From NCBI GenBank assembly GCA_900765575.1, contig CAAFRW010000277.1, positions 1 to 5,968 on the forward strand: a stretch of 5,968 bases of DNA, written 5' to 3'. The DNA comes from Bacteroidaceae bacterium (GTDB lineage Bacteria > Bacteroidota > Bacteroidia > Bacteroidales > Bacteroidaceae). The notes beneath the pieces were generated by a model. That model worked only from the letters and a program-made list of their open reading frames with translations, ran no database searches and was not told the DNA's origin. Within the stretch, counting starts at the first letter, position 1. Each line of letters starts with the position of its first letter. The translations under genes were made by a program, and so were the position numbers. Shown one piece after another: positions 1 through 5,968 of this stretch.

Positions 1-1652
1 CCATGGCGGGCGTACTGATTTTCCATGATGAGCCTGTGATGCCTTTGGGAGAAATGAGAGCGAATGTCTCTTCCGAATATCAAACAAACAACGGACTGTT
101 TGCGTATTCCGTGAATCTGGAGGGAAACAGGAACGGCTTTGTATATAACTGGCGGTATTCGGATAAAATGACGCATGATTACAAAAACCCTTACGACGGT
201 TATGTGCCGGATTCACGTTTTCGGGAACGTGCGCTCTCCGGCATGCTGGGGTTGAACAGGGTATGGGGATATTCCCGTCTGAAACTGAGTTATTACCATC
301 TTACTCCCGGAATAGTTGAAGGGGAACGCGATGAGGTGACAGGAGAACTGGAACGAGAGGAAGGAGGCAAGCATTACGGCAAGTTACTTCCTTTTCAGCA
401 AGTGCACCACTATAAAGCGGTACTGGACAACTCGTTTCTTCTAGGGACTGGGACATTAAAGGTCATTACCGGCTATCAGCAAAATCGCAGACAGGAATAC
501 GAGGAGAGCAAAAACGAATGCGGACTCGACTTTATGCTACATACGTTGAACTACGATGTGCGCTATGTGTTGCCCGAATACAACGACTGGAAAATGAATG
601 TCGGCGTAGGAGGCATGTATCAGCAGTCGGTAAACAAAGGAGAAGAATTCCTTATTCCGGCATACAATCTCTTTGATATCGGCGCCTTTGCAACCATCAG
701 TAAATCCTTGTTTCAGCACCTTCATCTCTCCGGCGGACTTCGTTTCGATACCCGCCACCTTCACAGTCATTCGCTGATGGAGGACGGGGAAGAACGCTTC
801 AGCTCCTTTTCCCGCACATTCAATGGGTTGACAGGAAGCATCGGAGCTATCTGGAATCTTTCGGAGAATCTGGATGTAAAGCTCAATCTATCCCGTGGAT
901 TCCGCGCCCCGAACCTAAGCGAACTGGGCAGCAACGGCAAGCATGAGGGGACATTACGTTACGAGATAGGCAACCGGCAGCTAAAACAGGAATATAGCTG
1001 GCAGTTGGATGCAGGAATGGAATATTCTTCCAAATACCTCTCTTTTGCACTTTCATTGTTTGCCAATCGTATAGACAACTACATTTTTATACAGAAACTG
1101 GAGGATGTGTTGGTAGACGATGTGCCTGCCTATCAATATACATCGGGAGACGCACGCATAATGGGCGGCGAGGCACGCCTCATATTCCATCCTATCCACC
1201 ATCTGCATTTTGAGAATGCGTTTTCTTATGTAAACAGCGTACAGCTGCATCAACCCAAGGATAGTAAATACCTGCCGTTCACACCTGCACCGCACTGGTT
1301 ATCGACTTTGCACTATGACATAAAGGAGAGCGGCAAAACCCTGAGCAATATGTATGTAGAGGTAGAAATGGATTGCAATCTCCGGCAGAACCATATATAT
1401 AAGGTGAACGACACGGAAACGGTAACTCCTTCGTACACCCTGTTCAATGCATCGGCCGGCACCAACATTATGCATCGCGGGAGGAAACTCTTCTCCGTTT
1501 ACCTCACGGCCGGCAACCTGTTCAACCGTGGATATCAAAACCATTTAAGCAGGCTTAAATATGCCGATATGAATGTGGTTACGGGCAGAACCGGTGCTTA
1601 TAACATGGGCCGGAACTTCGGGGTGAAGGTCTTTGTGCCTATTAACCTGTAA
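1..1652 (+). CDS. TonB-dependent outer-membrane receptor, C-terminal beta-barrel part (5' end outside window)
   Basis: This is the last 549 codons of a TonB-dependent receptor, an outer-membrane barrel that imports a bound ligand using energy from TonB-ExbBD. The visible part is nearly all barrel: alternating, aromatic-rich strands run from about residue 20 (counted from the ATG at base 3) to the end. Family landmarks are SRGFRAPNLSELGSNG (residues 297-312) followed by EGTLRYEIGN, YLPFTPAPHW (423-432), LTAGNLFNRGYQNHLSRLKY (501-520) and the closing strand GRNFGVKVFVPI. No signal peptide, TonB box or plug domain is present, so the true start lies upstream and the ATG at base 3 is almost certainly internal. 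The stop is TAA at 1650-1652. The substrate cannot be read from this part. Loop histidines (HLHSHS at 252-257, HPIHHLH at 396-402) would fit a metal or heme ligand, but that is only a guess. The reading frame is intact throughout. Confidence 0.93.
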   Translation, partial: MAGVLIFHDEPVMPLGEMRANVSSEYQTNNGLFAYSVNLEGNRNGFVYNWRYSDKMTHDYKNPYDGYVPDSRFRERALSGMLGLNRVWGYSRLKLSYYHLTPGIVEGERDEVTGELEREEGGKHYGKLLPFQQVHHYKAVLDNSFLLGTGTLKVITGYQQNRRQEYEESKNECGLDFMLHTLNYDVRYVLPEYNDWKMNVGVGGMYQQSVNKGEEFLIPAYNLFDIGAFATISKSLFQHLHLSGGLRFDTRHLHSHSLMEDGEERFSSFSRTFNGLTGSIGAIWNLSENLDVKLNLSRGFRAPNLSELGSNGKHEGTLRYEIGNRQLKQEYSWQLDAGMEYSSKYLSFALSLFANRIDNYIFIQKLEDVLVDDVPAYQYTSGDARIMGGEARLIFHPIHHLHFENAFSYVNSVQLHQPKDSKYLPFTPAPHWLSTLHYDIKESGKTLSNMYVEVEMDCNLRQNHIYKVNDTETVTPSYTLFNASAGTNIMHRGRKLFSVYLTAGNLFNRGYQNHLSRLKYADMNVVTGRTGAYNMGRNFGVKVFVPINL

Positions 1653-1663
1653 AAAAGAGGGCC

Positions 1664-1699
1664 AAAGAAATATCCAGCAATAAAGAAATATCCAACAAT
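1664..1699. repeat. 18-bp tandem direct repeat, two copies
   Basis: AAAGAAATATCCAGCAAT (1664-1681) is followed at once by AAAGAAATATCCAACAAT (1682-1699). The copies match at 17 of 18 positions with no spacer. The repeat starts 12 bp after the receptor stop codon. It most simply reflects a local duplication by replication slippage. A binding-site role is possible but nothing else supports it. Confidence 0.85.
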
Positions 1700-1762
1700 T
1701 GGGTTACAACCCTGAAGCTATTCCGAACAGCTCCAACCTGTCGTTGAACGGATACTTAGCCA

Positions 1763-1806
1763 ATGCCGGCAAAAGAGGCTTATAGATGTGCTCCTTTTGC
1801 CGGCAT
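1763..1806 (+). terminator. Strong hairpin, candidate terminator of the receptor gene
   Basis: ATGCCGGCAAAAG (1763-1775) pairs perfectly with CTTTTGCCGGCAT (1794-1806) across an 18-nt loop, and G1777-C1779 can extend the stem inward after one mismatch. It lies 110 bp after the receptor stop, a fair position for transcript ending or 3'-end protection. It is not a textbook intrinsic terminator: the GC core GCCGGC is at the base of the stem, the A/T tract is on the loop side, and the sequence after it (CATTAATTCC) has no clean T run. The inverted repeat is certain; its role is inferred. Confidence 0.5.
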
Positions 1807-1884
1807 CATTAATTCCTATAGCAGAATCAGAAGAAACTTCTATCCGGAAACTCCATGACAGAAGGCTACCGAAGAGAGCTAAAA

Positions 1885-1920
1885 TAACATTATTAGTTAT
1901 CCGGATAACTAATAATGCTA
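1885..1920. repeat. Spacerless perfect palindrome (30 bp core, 36 bp with one mismatch)
   Basis: CATTATTAGTTATCC (1888-1902) is joined directly to its exact reverse complement GGATAACTAATAATG (1903-1917). Allowing one mismatched pair (A1887/C1918), the symmetry extends to 1885-1920. There is no loop and no T run after it, so it does not look like a terminator. Perfect dyad symmetry of this size more often marks an operator for a dimeric or tetrameric regulator, or a site of strand exchange. It lies about 230 bp upstream of the DUF4062 gene start. The structure is directly visible; the function is unknown. Confidence 0.9.
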
Positions 1921-1927
1921 GAGGGGC

Positions 1928-1942
1928 TAACTAAGTTAGTTA
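1928..1942. repeat. 15-bp palindrome sharing the TAACTAA heptamer
   Basis: TAACTAA (1928-1934), a central G, and TTAGTTA (1936-1942) form a perfect inverted repeat 10 bp past the large palindrome. The same heptamer occurs inside both arms of that palindrome (TTAGTTA 1893-1899, TAACTAA 1906-1912), giving four copies within 50 bp. Repeated inverted heptamers of this kind suggest clustered protein-binding sites. Confidence 0.8.
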
Positions 1943-2117
1943 CACCGTCTCACATTATATCTTATTTTTTTAGACGATATAGCGCCAAAGAAAAGGAACA
2001 AGCAGGTGAAAGTATATGTACCCGAACCCGAGCTTAACTGACAGCCAAACTATAAAAAAGCCTTTTTATTCCAACCTTTTTTTCTGACAAAATCAGATGC
2101 TATCAGCAGAATAACCT

Positions 2118-2125
2118 TATATTTG
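2118..2125 (+). promoter_or_regulatory. Bacteroidota-type -7 promoter box for the DUF4062 gene
   Basis: TATATTTG matches the Bacteroides primary sigma factor -7 consensus TAnnTTTG exactly. It ends 24 bp before the ATG at 2150, which would give a leader of roughly 15-20 nt. The usual -33 TTTG/TTG element is not evident at the normal spacing of about 19-21 bp (TCAG at 2093-2096 is the nearest match). A small inverted repeat TCTGA-CAAAA-TCAGA (2083-2097) sits where the -33 element would be, which could mean that a regulator acts here. The leader is A/C-rich with no Shine-Dalgarno sequence, as is common in this phylum. Confidence 0.6.
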
Positions 2126-2149
2126 TAGCAGAATCTAAATACACACCTC

Positions 2150-5100
2150 ATGAAAAACTGGAAAACCATAAAAATATTTGTAAGCAGTACCTTTAAAGAT
2201 ATGGATGTAGAACGGGACGCCTTGCGTAACATCGTCCTGCCACGTCTAAACGAACACTTTGCTCCACATAAACGAAATATACAGATTATCGACTTGCGCC
2301 ATTCCGTAGAAACCGATAGCCGGCAAACGGCCGACGAACGGGAACGATGCGTATTCAATATCTGCATGGACGAAATTCTGTCGTGCAAACCTTACTTTAT
2401 CGGTCTGATAGGACACCGATACGGCTGGATTCCCGATATGAACCGGGTTGGGGCACGCGAACAGCTCAACGATATCCTGCCCGACGACTTTCCTCTGGCA
2501 CCCGACGAAATCAGCGTTACGGTTTACGAGTTCCTGAACGGACTCTTCAACAGGCATTTTGCCAACAACCGCGCCGTTGTGTTTATACGTAACAAAGAAT
2601 CGTATCAAGACATAAAAGAACAAGAGTTATCAGACTATATAGACAAAGGACGCGAAGCCGAATATGTAGAACGATTCAGAAATTATCTGCAACAACCCAA
2701 CCCGCAGTTCCAGACGCACGACTATACATTGAATCCGCAGAATCCCCGTCTGGAAGAAGTGGAACAGTGGTGCAACGCCATCTATCAGGAATTGATACAG
2801 CTCATCAGCCAGAATATAGAAGAGGAAGAGCAGAAAGAGATTTCCCCATTCGTCAGCGAGCAGGAGCTCTTCGCGCACCGGATGAGCATTGGATTCGAAG
2901 GACGCGAAAGGGAAATAGAACAGTGTTTCCACATCTGGAGTAAGCGAAACAGGCTATACATCAACGAAACAGAATCGGGACTGGGACAGACTGCCCTACT
3001 CTGCCAACTATATACCAGATTATCCGAAAAGCCTGAAAACCTTTGTTTCTTCCATGCGGCACAAGCTTCAGCGCAAGGAAAACAATATAGTACAGTGTTC
3101 TACAACTGGTGCCTCATTATACTCCGTGCATTGAATGAAGAGGCGGACGAATCGACCCTCGCGCCTATAGCCGACAATCAAAAGGCTCTTTTCGACTACT
3201 TCTTCCAGCTTTGCGAACGCGCCCGCACCGAGAAAGAAAAAAATATCTATCTTTTTGTGGACAACGCCTTCGAAATGAATGATAATCCACCCTTGAGCCA
3301 GCCTTTTATACGGATAGCCGAAACCATAAAAATAAAAGGTGAAATCCAATTTACCCTTGCACCTTTCGAATTAGAGAGTCTCAGCATAGCCGACAGGCAA
3401 CTTATCACCCGCCATATACGGCACAAAGCACAGCAACAGCTCTTGCAGAAACCACAATCCGGAAATCCGCGTTGGTTGCGTATAGCCACTACCATCCTCG
3501 AAAATCTGAACAAGATGGATTACACCCAAATACGTAATCGGACGGACGAAGACAACGAAGCACGCATAGACCACCATCTGGCAACGGTGATTACCGAAAT
3601 GCCCGACGACTACGAAGACCTTTGCCTCTACTGGATGGAACGGTTGAAGTATGTATTCGGCGATACCTTTGTAGACAGCTACGTGGGGGCACTGGGCATC
3701 TGTCACGGACTGACCGATGAAGACCTCTCAGCTATAACAGGGAAGAATGTGGACTGGTGCATCTACTTCAGGCAAATGATGGGACAGCAGATGATTAGCG
3801 AGAATGCCGACCGTCTATGGGATTTCACCTCCGAACAGCTCAACAATGCCTTCGCCTTCTCCAAAGGATACAACCAACCGGCACTGATAGAACGTCTCTA
3901 CACGCATGTATCCATGCTTCCTGCAGAAAGCCCTACAGCCCGTAACAACCGTTTTATCCTCTCGCTTCTGTCGCACCACTTTGATTATTGCACCGACTAC
4001 CTGTCGGATGCCGACAACTATGGTCACCTTTTACTCGACACCCCATCCAAACAAGCATTCAACCAACTTCTACAGCTTGACCGCAAACTATTTTTCGACC
4101 TTTTGCAGGCTTGGATAACTACCGTGCCGCCTACCTACGCTTTCTATCATGGGTTAGACAGTTGGTGCAGAATGATTATCGCCACTCACGACATCAAATA
4201 CTACATCGACACACTCCTCCTCGTTATCAGCCATCTCGAAAAAATAGAGCGGGCGGGACAAATGAGCAGTTCGCTTGCTATGGCCCTGGCCGAGATATAC
4301 GACTCTATAGGTAGCGGCTACATAGAGTTACCCGATGGGGAAGAGGAATGGGAACGCACTAACCGTTTAGCCTTGAACCTGTGCCAACGGTATGCTGACG
4401 GTTCTCCTGCATGGAACGTGACCCTTACACAACTGATGTACAATAAATATGAAGGCTTTGCCAACCTCAACAAACGATGGGAATATCTGAAACAGGAATT
4501 TCTTCCACTCGAAGCCCAAGGTATAGTATTCGATGAACAATCCAATAATGAAATGTACGGCCGTCTGCTATGCGAAGTAGCCCTGCTGGCAGGACGTTTC
4601 AACCAACCGGAAGAGGCCACTCCCCACATCAGGAAAGCCTATCAAGTGTTCGAAAAGCTTTATAAGCGGGCTCTCAAAGAAAATGCAAAGCTCATAGTAA
4701 CCGACCATGCCCTCTACAATTGGATGCAATGCGCCCTCTTCATGCATATAATCAGTGAAAATACGGGATGCCCGACGCTGCAAGACGTACATCATCACAT
4801 CGCCCATCTGCTTCAAACCTTTGAGCCGCTTTACGATGAAAACCGCATGTATTCAGGAACACGGGCACTTTATACAAGACTGGTGGCCTACTATGCCATG
4901 TCGGTAGGCGAGAGTGATGCGCAAGCCGGCATTGAACTAACCGATACACTCTGCGAAAAACTAACAAGGCGCGGGCTCTCTATCGGTAAACAACTCAACC
5001 TCAACAACGAAAGTTTAGAGATGAAGAAACATACCGAGTATATGACCTTATGCGAAATGCTCAAGCACAGCAAAGAGATAGGAAATACCAATGTGACGCA

Positions 5101-5890
5101 TTTGGAAATGTCACACGCTTGGTGCATCGTAGCGCGTTTCTATATTGAGTCATTACACTCCGGCAAGGGAGAGCTGAAGTCTGATTATCCGCTGATACCG
5201 AAAGATGAACTGGAAGCGGTGTTAGGACTCATGCCCCTCCGTTCTACAAATCGGTGGGACCGTGAGCTGGACACTTGTTGCCCCATTTGCTACGCCTTAT
5301 ACGCGCACCTCACCACGATGCAAGAGCAACACTTCCCCAATCCTGAAGCAACCGAACTCTTCTTCAAGATGTACGATAACTTCTATGAACTTTGTACAAA
5401 AGCGTCGTATCGCTACGTGAACCACAAGCAGCGTTTCTACGTAGACCGTATGAAGCAAGAGCTGAAGAACGGCAAACACAGGGAAGAGCGCATCGAACAA
5501 GAGGTACTCGAAACATGGATTGAAAACGAAGATTATAATGCACTTATACAAGCGCTCGAAGGGAAAGATGAGGGTTCCAAAGAAGAATTCTACTACCTGG
5601 GACTGGCTTATATGCGCAATGAGCGTGTCGATGATGCCATAAGAGTCTATAACATGTTGGTAAATATCAACAATCTGCCTCCCTCTTTCCATTTCTCGTG
5701 TAAGGTGAATCTGCTCTATGCCATACTCGCCTCGGGGCGTGCCAACCAGTTTGCCACAGAATATGCGAAACTGTCGGCCGAAGACCAGGAAGACAGCGAC
5801 ATACAAGCACTCTACGCCTGCTATGAAGCATGGAAGAATAGCGACCAGAAACAGCTCTCTATTCCGGTACCATTCGGATATATGTTATGA
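2150..5890 (+). CDS. DUF4062 / STAND-like NTPase (degenerate P-loop) / TPR-like repeat protein
   Basis: This single intact frame encodes 1246 residues, probably cytoplasmic, with no signal peptide or membrane segment. Residues 6-97 are a DUF4062 domain (FVSSTFKDMDVERDALR, IDLRHS, then CKPYFIGLIGHRYGWIP), as at the N-terminus of TEP1 and NPHP3; EISVTVYEFLNGL and RAVVFIRN continue this module to about 148. A STAND-like NTPase follows: FEGREREIE (249-257), Walker A position T274-T281 reading TESGLGQT, Walker B-like IYLFVD (366-371), then LSIADRQLITRHI and GNPRWLRIA (438-446), the conserved NPLWLR-like motif. The invariant P-loop lysine is Gln280 and its first glycine is Thr274, so ATP use is doubtful. 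A winged-helix-like segment (about 505-570) leads into a long helical C-terminal half with TPR-like units near 804-841 and 1144-1177. The start is set by the conserved KIFVSSTF strand directly after it and by the promoter upstream. The gene appears to be monocistronic. A role as an NLR-like sensor or defence protein is plausible by architecture but unproven. Confidence 0.9.
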   Translation: MKNWKTIKIFVSSTFKDMDVERDALRNIVLPRLNEHFAPHKRNIQIIDLRHSVETDSRQTADERERCVFNICMDEILSCKPYFIGLIGHRYGWIPDMNRVGAREQLNDILPDDFPLAPDEISVTVYEFLNGLFNRHFANNRAVVFIRNKESYQDIKEQELSDYIDKGREAEYVERFRNYLQQPNPQFQTHDYTLNPQNPRLEEVEQWCNAIYQELIQLISQNIEEEEQKEISPFVSEQELFAHRMSIGFEGREREIEQCFHIWSKRNRLYINETESGLGQTALLCQLYTRLSEKPENLCFFHAAQASAQGKQYSTVFYNWCLIILRALNEEADESTLAPIADNQKALFDYFFQLCERARTEKEKNIYLFVDNAFEMNDNPPLSQPFIRIAETIKIKGEIQFTLAPFELESLSIADRQLITRHIRHKAQQQLLQKPQSGNPRWLRIATTILENLNKMDYTQIRNRTDEDNEARIDHHLATVITEMPDDYEDLCLYWMERLKYVFGDTFVDSYVGALGICHGLTDEDLSAITGKNVDWCIYFRQMMGQQMISENADRLWDFTSEQLNNAFAFSKGYNQPALIERLYTHVSMLPAESPTARNNRFILSLLSHHFDYCTDYLSDADNYGHLLLDTPSKQAFNQLLQLDRKLFFDLLQAWITTVPPTYAFYHGLDSWCRMIIATHDIKYYIDTLLLVISHLEKIERAGQMSSSLAMALAEIYDSIGSGYIELPDGEEEWERTNRLALNLCQRYADGSPAWNVTLTQLMYNKYEGFANLNKRWEYLKQEFLPLEAQGIVFDEQSNNEMYGRLLCEVALLAGRFNQPEEATPHIRKAYQVFEKLYKRALKENAKLIVTDHALYNWMQCALFMHIISENTGCPTLQDVHHHIAHLLQTFEPLYDENRMYSGTRALYTRLVAYYAMSVGESDAQAGIELTDTLCEKLTRRGLSIGKQLNLNNESLEMKKHTEYMTLCEMLKHSKEIGNTNVTHLEMSHAWCIVARFYIESLHSGKGELKSDYPLIPKDELEAVLGLMPLRSTNRWDRELDTCCPICYALYAHLTTMQEQHFPNPEATELFFKMYDNFYELCTKASYRYVNHKQRFYVDRMKQELKNGKHREERIEQEVLETWIENEDYNALIQALEGKDEGSKEEFYYLGLAYMRNERVDDAIRVYNMLVNINNLPPSFHFSCKVNLLYAILASGRANQFATEYAKLSAEDQEDSDIQALYACYEAWKNSDQKQLSIPVPFGYML

Positions 5891-5931
5891 TTCATCCCAA
5901 CTTGCATAGTCTATACATTTAATAAACCCCG

Positions 5932-5968
5932 CCCACTTTCAAAGTTCTTTTTCAGCTTTAAAAGTGGG
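5932..5968 (+). terminator. Hairpin after the DUF4062 gene, probable terminator cut by the window end
   Basis: CCCACTTTCAAAG (5932-5944) pairs with CTTTAAAAGTGGG (5956-5968) at 12 of 13 positions (one C/A mismatch) across an 11-nt loop, 41 bp after the stop codon. The GC-rich base of the stem is the last sequence in the window, so any T run would lie just outside. Position and shape fit an intrinsic terminator. A repeat or element end cannot be excluded without the next bases. Confidence 0.65.

Larger units (their letters stand above)
1653..2149. other. Intergenic region rich in repeats, no convincing gene
   Basis: A 497-bp gap separates the receptor stop from the next start codon. Both strands lack an open frame with a good start and plausible length. 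In order it holds an 18-bp tandem repeat, a 13-bp-arm hairpin, a small inverted repeat AGAAG-AAA-CTTCT (1829-1841), a perfect 30-bp palindrome, a second related palindrome, a T7 run (1965-1971) flanked by CGTCT/AGACG (1946-1950, 1972-1976), a short inverted repeat AAAAAG-C-CTTTTT (2055-2067), TCTGA-CAAAA-TCAGA (2083-2097), and finally the promoter of the large gene. Two stretches read like coding sequence without a start (1682-1776 and 1985-2041) and could be gene remnants. No tRNA or rRNA was recognised. Confidence 0.7.

Noticed and set aside
3..5. ATG at base 3 as the real start of the receptor gene
   Set aside because: The protein begins inside the barrel with no signal peptide, TonB box or plug domain, so the gene must start upstream of the window.
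1855..1887. Short frame MTEGYRRELK followed by TAA just before the large palindrome, a possible leader peptide
   Set aside because: Ten codons with no ribosome-binding signal, no run of regulatory codons and no adjacent downstream gene; likely chance.
1888..1917. The 30-bp palindrome as a rho-independent terminator
   Set aside because: It is AT-rich, has no loop and no T run follows; the nearest T run is almost 50 bp away.
1653..2149. CRISPR array, insertion sequence or tRNA attachment site in the repeat-rich gap
   Set aside because: There are no regularly spaced repeats with unique spacers, no transposase, no clear target-site duplication and no tRNA-like fold.
5273..5287. CCPIC (residues 1043-1047) as a zinc-binding motif
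   Set aside because: No second cysteine or histidine pair occurs at a suitable distance, so it is probably just part of a helix.
5297..5806. 169-codon open frame on the minus strand
   Set aside because: It lies wholly inside the DUF4062 gene and has no recognisable motif; it is a shadow of the real reading frame.
2150..5890. A telomerase- or vault-associated role by analogy with TEP1
   Set aside because: Only the DUF4062-STAND arrangement is shared; there is no TROVE or WD40 region, and bacteria lack those complexes.

Overview
The window looks like a piece of a Bacteroides-type (Bacteroidota) chromosome. Three things suggest this: a large outer-membrane TonB-dependent receptor of the Bacteroides style, a perfect match to the Bacteroidota -7 promoter box (TAnnTTTG) just ahead of the second gene, and the lack of a Shine-Dalgarno sequence at that gene. 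Base composition is moderate in the genes and AT-rich between them. No species can be named from this sequence alone.

Layout, all on the + strand. (1) Bases 1-1652 hold the 3' part of a TonB-dependent receptor gene that starts before the window. (2) Bases 1653-2149 are a gap of about 500 bp with no convincing gene but dense repeat structure: an exact-register 18-bp tandem repeat, a 13-bp-arm GC-rich hairpin, a spacerless 30-bp perfect palindrome, and a 15-bp palindrome built from the same TAACTAA heptamer. (3) Bases 2150-5890 encode one very large protein of 1246 residues. It has an N-terminal DUF4062 domain of the TEP1/NPHP3 type, a STAND-like NTPase region with a badly degraded P-loop, and a long helical, TPR-like C-terminal half. 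(4) Bases 5891-5968 are a short tail ending in a strong hairpin cut by the window edge, probably a terminator.

The two genes show no sign of working together. The receptor is a nutrient-uptake protein. The large gene has its own promoter-like sequence and stands alone in the visible DNA. The most interesting content is the DUF4062-STAND-TPR protein, whose architecture resembles NLR-like sensors and bacterial conflict or defence proteins but whose nucleotide-binding motifs appear inactivated. The second point of interest is the palindrome cluster upstream of it. A defence role is inference from architecture; nothing in the window proves it.
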